Of a DNA stretch of 64,000 nucleotides, positions 17,231-35,468 are shown piece by piece. Each line of letters starts with the position of its first letter. Positions within the stretch are counted from its first letter, which is position 1. This stretch comes from Aquila chrysaetos chrysaetos (lineage: Eukaryota > Chordata > Aves > Accipitriformes > Accipitridae), in the NCBI RefSeq assembly GCF_900496995.4, contig NC_044020.1, positions 14,340,001 through 14,404,000 of the forward strand. Direction: 5' to 3'. The translations under genes and the position numbers were made by a program. The notes under the pieces are model-generated. The model did no database searches and was not told where the DNA came from. It saw only the letters and a program-made list of their open reading frames with translations.

Positions 17231-18510
17231 TGTGATAGGTATAGGTGGGATGTCTAAGAACACCAGCTACAACTTACAGCATAAGTCTTCATAAGGTATA
17301 TTTTTGTATATTCCCAATGTTTTAGGATTTTAGAATACATTGTTAAGGCATGCAGACAGGTGGCCAGCCATGGCCTGAAGTTAAACTGATGGATAACAAG
17401 AGAAACTGTTGGATGTTGCGGATAATGGAACAGGAAAAGTGGCTGGCCAATCCTAACCTGTGTCTAAAGTAATGAGGTAATAGCAGCAGAAGGTACTGGG
17501 CATTACATATAGTGAAAGGGAGTTTTGGGGCCTCCTGCCTTGAGTGTAAGATATCAACAGAAAGTGAAGGGGGTGTTGGCTTACTGGGAGTACTAACTAA
17601 AGCTGAAATTACCAAATAAAGGTGTAAAATTAGCAGAACAGGGCCAGTGGTGAAAAAGTGGTGTGTGTGTGTGTCTATTTAGAAGCAGGGGGAAGCAGGA
17701 GAAAGGTAAAAGAAGGTAAAGAATATGGTGTCCATTTGGGGGTACCTGTCAAGCAGCCCAGTGTTTGAACAATGCCTGCAGCAAGACAATCAGCCTGTTG
17801 TGCTGACCGTGCCATGCGTGTCCGACTTGCTTATGAGCTCATGGTTATTTGGAAGGTTTCCCTTAACACTGATGAAGGGGAGACACCCTGGAGACCAAAC
17901 ATATACCACTGTTATTTTAATGCTGGAGTTACTATTGATCTTTCATAAATTTCTTTTTAAAAAAAATCCATGTTTTCACTGAAACATATACTCCTGGCAT
18001 ACAACTCCAGCAGGGCTACAGAACTGCATTATGTTTTGCTCAAACTGTTGAGGAGCGTTGTCCCCTTTCTGGTAAATCTGTTTGTATTAGGATGCTAAAA
18101 GGTCATAAAGAAAAGCAGGCACATCCAGAAACATCACTGATGTAGCTGGTCTTTTTATCTGCAAAATGAATGGCTGATCTTTATATTAGAAACTATAGTT
18201 CTGAACTTGCTATATTAGGGGAGATAATTCTGCAAGTCCAGATCTAATTCTATAATTTTTAACATATATAGAAAAATTTTGTATATGACAATTCTTACCA
18301 AAAAGGAGATAACTCTTTTGAAACTGTATCCCAACATGTACTTGATTTTTCTTTATTTAAAAGTAATTTAAAAAATACATAGCACGGTTCTCTGTTTCAG
18401 GGATAATGCCTGAAAGTCAGTATTTTATCAATACAGCAGTTTTATGTGGGTACTGAAATACTAGACTTTGGGACTTCAGAAATAACTGAAATGAGATGCT
18501 GTCAATTCTC

Positions 18511-18525
18511 CCAGTAGGTGGCGAC
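18511..18525 (+). promoter_or_regulatory. CTCF-like motif between tubulin copies
   Basis: CCAGTAGGTGGCGAC agrees with the CTCF core consensus CCASYAGRKGGCRSY at 14 of 15 positions. It sits about midway between the two tubulin genes, where an insulator would make sense. This is a motif match only. Confidence 0.55.
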
Positions 18526-19601
18526 AGAATGTAGTTCTACAGGAGGCACAGAAGCATTTATATCTTCATTCACCTAGCATAAGAAGGTATTATAATGTGT
18601 GGGAAATGCAAAGACTTTCACACACCAAATTAAAAGTGAAAGAGGTTTTTGTATGATCACCAAAGAACTTCTTAGGAATGCACTGTTTTGTAAGATGGCA
18701 CATTAGTGTTCTAAAATAACCCATGATTCTGCCACTACTGGTGAGTCACTTAGGTAACCAATCTGTAGGGAGTCATGTACATCTGGTAGAGGAGATAGAG
18801 AAGTTAACTGTCCTTCATTTGCCTGTTGACGTATTTTGATCAGAACTGACAGATCACAGGACTTAGTGGTTCTCTTGGCCTAAGATCTGGTGGACAGTAC
18901 TCCTAAGCCTGAGATTATTCAAAAATGCTATTTTCAGAGATGTGTCTATTTTTAGATAGAGAAAAAGGGTTTAGGTTTTATATGGCCGCGTTAAGGTTTC
19001 TTTTTAAAATCCCTCTAAGAGGCTGATTTTAATAGTATCATAAACAATCGGAGATAATAACTCACAACTCCTCTGCTCTGTTGTATTGCTTTGGAGGGCA
19101 CCTATGGCACAGTGCCCAGTCCATGTGCACATGAGGAGCCCTCTGAGAATGTCCAGACCATCCCAATTGCATGCAGGCTGCGCATCATCCTGAGGAGCAG
19201 GGGCTATTCACAAGCCTTCCGGCAGTACCAGCAAAACCACTCCAGCACTCATGCCAAATTCACTTATTTGCACACCTCAGGAGTCCATGGCAGAGCTTTT
19301 TTATAATCAGTCCTATTTAGCTCTCATCATCATCTACCAGTGTCGCAAGGTAAAAGCTGAAGTGGGCAGGTCTTGACCAGGTTGCTGGGCTATCAACCGT
19401 CCTCATGCAGGGCACGTCTCAAGCCTGTTCCATGAAGGACAGAGGTGCCCCTACAAGCTCACCATCTGTCCACAGAGGTTGAATGCCAGCATCGAGCAAG
19501 ATGACTTCCTTTCCAAGAATCCAGGTCCAGGCCATATCTGCCTCATGTCTCTACAGACTAGAGCCTAGAGGCTGACTCTGGAGTCAACAAAAGTCACCAG
19601 T

Positions 19602-19636
19602 ACCTGAAAGCACAGTCTCACGCTGTGCTTTCAGGT
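19602..19636. repeat. Perfect 14-bp inverted repeat with 7-base loop
   Basis: ACCTGAAAGCACAG is followed after seven bases by its exact reverse complement CTGTGCTTTCAGGT. The sequences just outside do not pair well, so it is shorter than a usual microRNA precursor stem. It may form a cruciform or RNA hairpin, or be an inverted-repeat end of an unknown element. Function unknown. Confidence 0.85.
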
Positions 19637-21719
19637 TACCCTCTAAATCTAGGGTGAGGGTTGTCTGTCCAAGCACTCTATAACACAGCTGGACAGAGCA
19701 ACATAAGGAAACCTAATGAAAAACAGTATGCCCAAGTCTTCCTCAGAGTTTTTACATCTGTGTCTGGCCTTCACCCCAGACCAGCACATATTTCCAGCAC
19801 CTGAGTTCACGGGCTATCTCAAGACAGAGCAGGTCAAGCACCATCTTTGGTCTAAAGCAGATTTGCAAAGGCCTTTTTCTTAGCTAAGCATGTGTGAGAA
19901 AGGGAAAAATAGTAACCTGGGTCATCCCCAGGCTCTTCAAGCTCACTTGATTCTAGAGAGAAGGGACATAGCCATTATACTCCCACCGGCCAGGGACACC
20001 GCTCAAGACTCTGTCACTCCCTGCTCCCTGGAAGTTTTTGACTGGTGAGACTCTCTTCAGTGTGGCAACCCAATGTTGGTGAGTCTGTGGGTCCTGGGAT
20101 ACTTGAGTTTGAGTGGGGTGGAGAGAGGAATAATTAACACTGACTCCCAGAGGTGCTCTCACTGCCTATTTCAGAAGAGAGAAGGGAGGCAATGGAACAG
20201 CAGAGAAAACGCAGCAATGGACTAAGTTGCAAATAATTTAATAATTCACAGACCTTTTTTAGGTTTTGTAGCTGCTAGATCTGACATGTTGACTCAAAGA
20301 GTGCCTAAGGGGATTTGGGTGGTCGACTGCTCAAAGCATTTGCTGTGAGACTTTTTCCTGAGGTGATTCTCTGCACAGAGCTCCACATCTGGTGGAGCTA
20401 TGAGCATTAACATTTCAGATTGTCTCGACCTCTGGAGCTTGGCTGGAACATTACCAGTTCCATTGGAAGAAGAACACTAGAACAACCTATTCCTTAGTCT
20501 CAAAGCAATGATATGATGGTTTTCTGGAGAAATGTGGGACTCGGCTTAAACAAAGCAGCAGATAGAAATTATCATGGGAATTCTTCCTCTGCAAAAAACA
20601 TTTGTGGCTCCAGAAATCTGTGTAGCTTTTCTCAGCCAAAATCAGAGAGTAGTGATTTGCAGGTTTATGTAAAGATCACCAAAACAAAGACTGTACCAAA
20701 GCAAATGTGAGTTTATAAAAAACAGTTTGAACTACTTCATGCTGTTAAAATGTAGGCATTAGTTAGAGAAGATACTTACTTAGATGGTGGTTGCCAACAA
20801 GGCCAGAGCAATCTATTAATATCATCATGTCAAAGTAGACTAACGTAAATTTTAGGAATTGTGTATTTAAATTTCTACTGATTAAACATCATAATAAACA
20901 GTGTGTTTATAAAGTCAGGGGATACATAATACTCAGATTCAAGCAAGTAAGTGTGCCTTCCTCTTTGTTACCTAGGAGTTGCAAATATGAGGATTTCTCC
21001 ACTGAGAGAAGCTGTTGCTTTCCAATGCTGAGCTGGTGCAGAAGGAGCAAACAATAAAGTGGTGGAGGCAACTGCCCTAATTTGGTGTGAGAACATTTGT
21101 GTGATGCCTCCAGCTATGTCTTGCAATAAGCACTGCAATAAGAATCAAATTTCTTTCTGTGTTTGGACAGATGACTTAGAGTCTGTACTGAATGCCGTCC
21201 CATACTGCTGACAGCCCAGATGACTGTACACTGAAAGAGAAGCAATAGAAGTAAGTTGAAACATTAATGGAGAGGCAGCTGGAGTAAGGACAGAAAGAAG
21301 TCAGGCCAGCATTTAAGAGCACTGGTAGAGGACACTCAGAATGGTAATTATATTTATGTTCTGGTTCTCCATTTTTGTTTTTTCTTCTATCCTTCTCTTT
21401 TCCATTTATTTGCTCTCTTATGCCTTTTCTTGGTCTTCTGTATTGGAATTTAGGAGTGATTTTTGTCTACACATGTACATACTGGCAGAACAGGGAACTG
21501 AGATGGTGTATGTCTTGTAGGTGATATATATGTATAATGCTCAGGTGTGAGGAAGTACAGTCTACGGCGTGTTACATGGCCACACTCAGATTTAATAAGC
21601 ACGCCAAACCAGGTGGGACTAAATTTGAAATCTGGGCTATACCTGACCCCTGCCTGTCTGGATGAATTTGCATACTCGTGGTGGCGGGGAGGGCAGGAGG
21701 CAGTGATGCAGCAGGCAGA

Positions 21720-21886
21720 ACTGCGGAGGCAGTGACCTATTCCCTGCCGCACTGTGACACTGAAGCGCAGCAGCAGGTGCCGGGTGCTGGGCCCAGGCTG
21801 CCTCCCACCCTGCAGCCCAGAGCCGGGCTCCTGCAAAGACCTGCCACCCCTGATCCGAAAGGGAAGGAAACACCACTGGAGACACT

Positions 21887-21889
<3 letters not shown>
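21720..21889 (+). promoter_or_regulatory. First exon and proximal promoter area of TUBA8 copy B
   Basis: The region is GC-rich compared with its surroundings and ends in ATG directly followed by a GTAAGG donor. It is homologous to 11640-11819 before copy A, which supports both as paired first exons of a tandem duplication. No TATA box was recognised. Confidence 0.7.
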
Positions 21890-28691
<6,802 letters not shown>

Positions 28692-28818
28692 TTTTAAAAT
28701 ACACATTGTTCAATACACAGAATTGTCTCTGTATCACTGTATTGCATGTGTCTACCATTAGATCACCTTTTTTGTATGTAATATACAGAAAAATAGGAGG
28801 GGTCATATAGAGACACCT

Positions 28819-29406
28819 TGTCATGGTTTAACCCCAGCCTGCAACTAAACATCACTCAGCCCCTCACTCACCTCCCTCACAGTGGGATGGGGGAGAGGAT
28901 CAGAAGGGTAAAAGTGAGAAAACTTATGGTTGAGATAAAGACAGTTTAATAGGTAAAGCAAAAGCTGCGCATACAAGCAAAGCAAAACAAGGAATTCATT
29001 CCCCACTTCCCATGGGCAGGCAGGTGTTCAGCCATCACCAGGAAAGCAGGGCTCCATCACGCCTAACAGTGACTTGGGAAGGCAAACGCCATCACTCTGA
29101 ACATCCCCCCCTTCCTTCTTCTTCCCCCAGCTTTATATGCTGAGCATGACGTCCTATGGTCTGGGATATCCCTTGGGTCAGTTGGGGTCAGCTGTCCCGG
29201 CTGTGTCCTCTCCCAACTCCTTGTGCCCCCCCAGCCTCCTCACTGGTTGGGTGAGAAGCAGAAAAGGCCTTGACTCTGTGTAAGCACTGCTCAGCAATAA
29301 TGAAAACATCCCTGTGTTATCAACACTGTTTTCAGCACAAATCCAAAACATAACCCCATAATAGCTTCTGTGAAGAAAATTAACTCTATCCCAGCCAAAA
29401 CCAGCA
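28819..29406. mobile_element. Solo LTR of an endogenous retrovirus, family 1
   Basis: A fossil LTR beginning TGTCATGGTTTAACCCC and ending near CCAGCA. It has no internal retroviral region and so looks like a solo LTR. A CACCT word lies just before it and also at its right end, a possible target duplication. The same LTR occurs at 37861-39617, only about 4-5 percent different over the part compared by eye, so both are fairly young. The type is common in bird genomes; an ERVL-like origin is suggested by 5-base flanks but not proven. It starts 128 bases after the copy B tubulin stop. Confidence 0.85.
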
Positions 29407-31849
29407 CCTTTTTGCATTCTAAAACACTGGGCGTCGTGTTCCTAACTTCCTGGAAGCTTTTTAAATCTCATCCTGATCATCAATGTTATGGTTTATTTCA
29501 TTTGCAAGGACACTTAGGAATCAGGATCCCTGCTCTCACAGTAGTCAATGCACTCTTTGGGATGGTTTGGAGATTACTTTAGAAGTGCTGTGGCATTTAT
29601 CAGGAGCTAGCAGCTTTTGTCAAAGTGACACTACACCACAATGCCCAGCAGGCAGTGTATTTGGAGACCCAAACACTGAATCTTTCAGTTTTAGCCATCC
29701 CTTCATCCGAGCACACTTTCTGGGCTCAAACTTCTGTCTGTTACCTGTTTTGGAAGTGGGGTGTCACGACTGACTTCCACAGGTGAAGCTTAAAATATTC
29801 TTAAATAAGACATATGCTCCTCTTAATCGAGCATCCAGGCTCTCACAGGTGTCATTACCAAAAGCCACTTCAGCTGCACATGCTTCACTAGCTTCCACAG
29901 AACTAGTTCCTGTTTAATCTCCAGTGTCGGTTTGCACTTTGCTCAGGTGGTTTAACTGTCTCTAGGCAACTTATGGCTTAGCAGTTCTTCTCTCTCTCTT
30001 CCTCCCTTCTATGAGGCAGATGCCACACAAGTTAGCAATAGAAAGGGAACATCACTAAATTTAAACAATTGGCAAGAGGCTCTACCAGAGTCACAGCAAA
30101 AATGCTGAGTCATTTGCACCCTTCTGATAACAAGCCCCTGCAGATATTCATACCCATCTATGTGACAATTCAGGAAGATTTTCACTGCCACTACTGCCTT
30201 GGCTGAAGAGCTCTGAGTGCCAGGCAGCTGTGCTGCCTCCAACAGAGCCGGGTTGTATCAGCAGGTTCTCCATAACCTGCCCAGAGGCTATGCGACTGGA
30301 ATGTCTTCTGTGGGGACTGCAACAATGACAGCTCTGATGGGCTCCAGACAACCCCTCTGAAAGCCTCCTATGTGCTGTCTCCTTCCCGTGGTTCAGTGAA
30401 GCAGAGTGGGGGCTGCACAGAGGTACCTGACACAGGGCTGGGAGCACATGCTGTCCTCACCTGTGCTAACAGAAGAACTGCGGACAGTTTAGCCTCTCTC
30501 CACAATAAATCCATGTTAGCATAACCCTTCCCCCAGAAGGTGCACCCAAAGTGATCTGTGTTACGTGACAAAGGGGAGGCAGTGCACATCCCTTATCATT
30601 ATCAGAATTGCATTCATCCTGCTTTGAAGACATTAAGTCTTCTAGCCACTCCCCCAAAGGGCTGGGTCTGTAGTTCAAGGTGTAACAGGAACAAACAGTA
30701 TGTTAATAGTAAGAACACTTACGTCACTTAATGCCTTCTAGAACATCTTTGCTGCAGAAATATTATAAAGGACTTCCACATTCAACTCCTAAATTCCTTC
30801 TGTAACCACAAATGCCTGTATAATGCAGGAAGGAGCCTGCAAGTCAGGGCTATGTTAAGCTGTGGTTTTCCTCCCCACACCTGTTTTTTCTGTAACATTC
30901 CTTGAATTTAGTAACTTAGTGAGACAACAGCTGAAGGCTTCTGCATAGCACATGTGAATGCAGTTTGTCAGCAGCTCACAGAATGGGCTTTTCTGAGGGG
31001 CAAAGGGGTGCCCCAAAGACATCAGTGAGCTTCTAGGGAGCAAAGAAAGGGAGACGGAAGCCATCAGGATCTCTGCACAGACCATGGAAGGGGGCAATGC
31101 CTTTCCCCTCACTAAGCCCTCCTGTCCTGCTAAACCAATCCTACAGGCAAAGAGGGGAAGGGTTTAGGGTTTGAATTTGTCCCTGGGGACCCCCTGGCGG
31201 CAGCTGCAAGGAAAGGACGTGGTGTCTCTGACCCAGGTGGAGTTCCTCCATAAAGGGTAGGCAGGTGTGCCCTGCCAAATCACACAGCGGACTACTCCAT
31301 TCTGGGGTCCCAGAGACTCAATCTATTTCACATGCATAGTAGGACTCCCTACGTCATCCATACCGTTTCCCCAGTCAGCAGAGCTCTGCGAAGCAGCATC
31401 ACTCACCTTTAACCCTCCCACCTCCTCAAGTGGAGCAAAGCTCCTTTACGGGGTGCTGTGCCTCTCTGTTCCTCCTGCAGACGCCCAGGAACAAGATGAA
31501 GGGGAAAGCCTGGAAACCCAACATATGCACTGGAGAAGCGGCCACCCAAGCACTTCTGCTTGTCTGGACGTAGGTGACTCATTGAGGCCTGAAATCTCAC
31601 AGTTCAGGTTGGTGCTGCAATATTCATTTACTGGCATGCAGCCATTCATATATCCCGCTGCACGCTGCGGCCCACCATCAGACAGGAAACCGCCGACCCT
31701 TTCAATTTGCCGCATGGGTTAAGTTTCTAAGCGAGTTACTTATTTGGGCTTATTTTAAATGAGCTGTTTCTTGCTTCTGGATAGGCTACTGTAGGTCTTG
31801 ACAAGAGTTCGGCTTTCCTGTTGCTTTTGTGGCTAAACCCAACAAACGC
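29407..31849. other. Intergenic stretch, no gene recognised
   Basis: Short open frames only. An AATAAA at 30504-30509 is the first canonical polyadenylation word I noticed downstream of tubulin copy B. Near 31480-31570 a CAG acceptor-like site, an open stretch and a GTAGGT donor-like site resemble an exon, but the peptide is unknown to me. Confidence 0.45.
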
Positions 31850-32290
31850 CAGGCCGAAGATGTGTCTCCTTTTGAGAGGTAACGAGCGACCACGCGAAGC
31901 CCGGGCAGAACGAACCCCGCCAAGGTACTGCCTCTGCCACAGAAGAGGGGTGTTTTGCTGCAGAGTTCAATTTCTCACCCCTCCCTTTAAAGCCCACCCT
32001 TGCCTCTGCCCAGAAGCAACCGGCCTGAACCGGGCCGAGGCGGCAGAGCGGGGCAGGGAGGTGGCAGAGCAGGGCCGCTGCCTCCCCGCGGGCACCGGCT
32101 GTCTCAGCCGGGTGTCAGCGCAGTTCATCCCGGGCCTGCGGCCCCCCGAGACGAGCGGGCAGCCCCTGAGGCGAAGGGGCTACGGCAGCTCGGCGGCCCT
32201 TCTTCCACCCGGCCGGGCCGCGCTGCCGCGAGGTGCCGGGCAGGCCTGAGGCGGCGCGGCTGCCCCTGGCGGCGGGCCGCGGCGGGGCCG

Positions 32291-32304
32291 AGTTTCACTT
32301 TCTG
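32291..32304 (-). promoter_or_regulatory. Interferon-stimulated response element (ISRE)
   Basis: The + strand AGTTTCACTTTCTG reads on the minus strand with the core GAAAGTGAAACT, an exact GAAANNGAAACT ISRE core bound by ISGF3 (STAT1-STAT2-IRF9). USP18 is a strongly interferon-induced gene in mammals, so its position just before the inferred first exon fits. Binding is inferred from the motif. Confidence 0.85.
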
Positions 32305-32322
32305 TCCCGGCGCTGCCCGAGC

Positions 32323-32336
32323 GGGAAACGAAAGCT
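32323..32336 (+). promoter_or_regulatory. ETS/IRF composite-like motif beside the ISRE
   Basis: GGGAAACGAAAGCT contains GGAAACGAAA, an exact fit to the ETS-IRF composite element GGAANNGAAA, and also an IRF half-site AANNGAAA. The spacing between its two GAAA words is one base, so it is not a full ISRE. It starts 18 bases after the ISRE and probably adds to interferon or IRF control. Confidence 0.65.
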
Positions 32337-32339
32337 AGG

Positions 32340-32658
32340 CGGAAAAGTGGGCGCTGCTGCCCTCTGACGCAGCCGGCGAGGAAAACGGCGAGGCAGCCCC
32401 GCTCCGCCCGGCAGCACCGCCGCGGCAGCCGCTTCCCCGCTGCCCTCCGCTTCCCCCCGCTCGCTGCCGGCGGCCCTCCCGGGTCGCAGGGGCTGGTGGG
32501 CTGGTCCGGCCCGCCAGGCTGAGGTGCTCCTCCGCGCCGCCGGTGAGCTGCGGTGCGGGGAGGCGTGGTGTTCCGGACCCCCGCGGGGCCGTCAGCAGGT
32601 GCGGGGCGAACGTGAGGGACCGCCGAGGCTCGAAGCGTTCCTGGTCCTGCGGGAGTTG
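32340..32658 (+). other. USP18: Inferred non-coding exon 1 of USP18
   Basis: The right edge is a strong donor, GTTG followed by GTAAGA, and the next exon begins after a TTTCTGCAG acceptor at 35442. The left edge is a guess based on the ISRE position. The frame that would join USP18 is open back to before 32524, but no in-frame ATG was found, so the exon is taken as 5' UTR. Intron 1 is about 2.8 kb. Confidence 0.55.
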
Positions 32659-35468
32659 GTAAGAAACCTTTTTGCTGGTTTGTCAGATGGGATGAGCCGG
32701 AGCCACGGTGCACCCGGAGGAAAAAAAAAAAAAAAAAAGGAGAGGTTAGAAAGGGAGACGAACAAACACGTAGTTTGACAGCAAAGCGGGAAGTCTCATT
32801 TCAGTCACGTCCGAGAGAAGAGTGGCGGTGAAGGGCTCCAGTCCCTGCGGCAGCCCTTCGGGGAGCGCCTCAGGGCGGCCATCTCCTCCCCAGGGCCGCT
32901 GCCGCGCAGCCCACCTCGCGCCCCGGCACCATTCCCCTGGCCGCTTGCTCCCCACGATACCCGTGAGGGGAAAGGAGCGATGATGGCGGGGAAGGGGCGA
33001 CAAGGGACAGAGGTGGCGGCCCTCCCCAGGCTTCGGGGACTGTGGTACAGGGGCGTGAAGGGACCATTGGGGGTTTGCCGTGAGAGGCTGGTGTCTCGGG
33101 AGGGCAGACAGGCTGTGGAGCAGGCCCGAGTGAAAGGGGGGATGCTGGGCTGGCTGAGGGAGGGCGAGTGAGAGGGCCCGATGGTTACGGGGTGGAGGGT
33201 ATGAGGACGGTATCGCCGCTGCCTTTTCTCTGCCTAGCGCTCGCGTGGTCGCTTGGCTCGGCCAAGCCACGTGCGTTGATGGAGCAGTACCGAGTCCTAC
33301 GCCTGATCTGCAAAGGAAACCGAGAAGCGACCCTGCTTCTCCAGTAAGAGAGGAGGAATCGGGGGCAAGCGGGGAGCCTGCTCCTCAATTCCTATGCTCG
33401 CTCACCAGTTTTTTTTATACATTTATGCAGGGAAAGGAAGGTCAAGTGCAAGTCTTAGGAGTGCTGTATTTCTGGTAGCCAAAATGAGGCAGTTTTGTGC
33501 AAGGGTTGGGAATTTGTGTTCTTGTCCCTGCTCCTGCACTGGGGTTCCTGCTAGTAGTGTCTGGGCGCCTGGGGGAGAGTTTCACTGAACCAGAGACCCA
33601 AATCCTCCCATCTCTGTATCCCACTGCACCTTCCTGCCCTAGTAGCTTTCTACCTATTTCTCAAGTCACCCAAAACCTTTTAGCCGTGAACTTGCTCTTT
33701 CGTTCCAGCCTTAATCCTACCTCTCCTGCCAAAAGCTGCATCTTGCAAGTTCACCTCATCCCTGGTACATCCCTAGCTATTATTTAGCTACTTCTGCTCT
33801 GCCTCTCCCCCTCCTTTCTGTCTCCTTCGGCATCCCCACTGGCTGTGAGCATTACTTACCTTCTGGCTGATATTACACTGACTAAACCCAGTGGCTCTCA
33901 CAGTACAAGCAAAGGTGGGCACCGGCTCCAGCTGGGCTTTTGGAAACCTGAATGCCTCGTTAAATCATTTCTAGGGGAAGAGGCAGTGTGAGTTCAGACT
34001 CTGTTTTGCTGAGGAAGAAATCAAATCCAATTTTTCTTTTCCTGCACAGCTGTTCTAATAACTGGGTTTGGATATAAAAAGCAATATTCTTGAGTCTATC
34101 TTTGAACGTCTGACTTAATTTTTTTTTTTTCCCCCCAAATAAAACTCCTCAGCAAATTTGACAATATTTAGTGAATCTGAGTGTATGACACTTAGAGTTC
34201 AAAAGTAATCTTCAAAAGTAAAGAATCAAAAGTACAGTTGGGAAAAATCAAGGTTTAAGGTAATAATTAGTGGGAAAAAAAAAAAAGTATTTCTAGTTTC
34301 CCTGCCTGAATCTTCAGAAACTTTGATATTTAACATTATTAGGCACAGTTAACCTGAAAAATAGAAATAGCGTGCTTTTAAAACAAAGATTTTCTTTTTG
34401 TGAAAGGCAGAGCCAGGCTTTTTTTGCTTATTTCCCTTTCTTGGTAGCTTTTATTCATTCTTTCAGCATCTAGTCTTAGGTTAATTTTATGTGCTGTTTA
34501 ATATTTGTAAAATAATAATTTTTGAGCATGTGTTTTGCATGTCCGTGTCCCGGCCACCCCCCGGTGAATGCTTCCCTAAGCATATCCTTTTTTTCTGATT
34601 CTGCCTCCCTGTTGGAGGTGGGCTTTTAAAAAGTTTCATTTTTGTGTAATTAGTTTTAAACATTTGTTACATTTGCTTGTGTATTTTTACTTTGCTTTCA
34701 TTTAGTGATTTTTCTTTTTTTTTTTTTCAACTTTTATTTAAAGAGCCAGTAGCTGAGTCATAAAAGACTGTCAGAGTAATGGTCTGTTCAATACTCCCTT
34801 GAAAATCAAGGCATTATAATGGTTCTCTTGCTTAGGCAGTTACTTTGACTGTGATCACTTGAAGGAGCATAAAAAGAAACTGATCTTTAGGTGCCTAAAT
34901 GCCTTTAAAAATTACAGTCCAAAGTGCCACAGTAGAGCTGTGACTAAGGCACTTAAAAGCAATGCAGAGAGCCCAGTACAGAAAACAAACAAATGCTTAT
35001 CAGCTCAAAAGGCTAGAGAAGGTGAAGTTTGCCCTTTTGAATACTTGGGATATTTTGGGTGATAAAGCATTACTTTTACTGAACAGAGGAGTTTTGCAAC
35101 ATCTGTGATTTGGACAATTTTAATCATATTATTTACCAGATTTTCTTGAACAGGGATATCTGGAGTTCCCTGGCTAGGTGGAGCTGTTTCTGTGGAATCG
35201 AAGGTTCTTTTAGCCACAAAAGGAAGACAGGATGTGCAATTGCCGTCAAGCTCCATGTCTGTTACTTTGCCAATAACCTGCAACCTACAATACCCATGTT
35301 AATTCAAATACACCAAATGCCGTCACAGTAATCTTACTAATTTTATTGACGTTCCAGCTTTTTCATAATGAAAATATCAAAGACAAATCTTGGGTTTCTG
35401 GGTGTGTCCCCTCTTTCTGACCTTTCTGTATCTTTCTGCAGTCCATCTGTCTTTGTACAATATTGTTG

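Larger units (their letters stand above)
17231..21719. other. Intergenic region between the tubulin copies
   Basis: I found no gene here. It holds a short GT microsatellite at 17661-17674, a CTCF-like motif at 18511 and a perfect hairpin at 19602, the last two listed separately. Around 19090-19860 the composition is more GC-rich and there is a 71-residue open frame, but no family was recognised. An old pseudogene or lncRNA exon cannot be excluded. Confidence 0.5.
31850..33300. promoter_or_regulatory. CpG island promoter of USP18
   Basis: GC-rich, CpG-dense sequence around the inferred first exon of USP18. Two interferon-type motifs lie at 32291-32336, just ahead of the likely transcription start. 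An 18-A run is at 32721-32738 in the start of intron 1. No TATA box was recognised. Confidence 0.75.

Noticed and set aside
19091-19306. 71-residue frame in a GC-richer stretch between the tubulin genes
   Set aside because: No family resemblance, no splice sites that fit and no neighbouring exons.
31487-31570. Exon-like stretch between a CAG acceptor and a GTAGGT donor
   Set aside because: The peptide is not recognised and no partner exons were found; splice-like words of this strength are common by chance.
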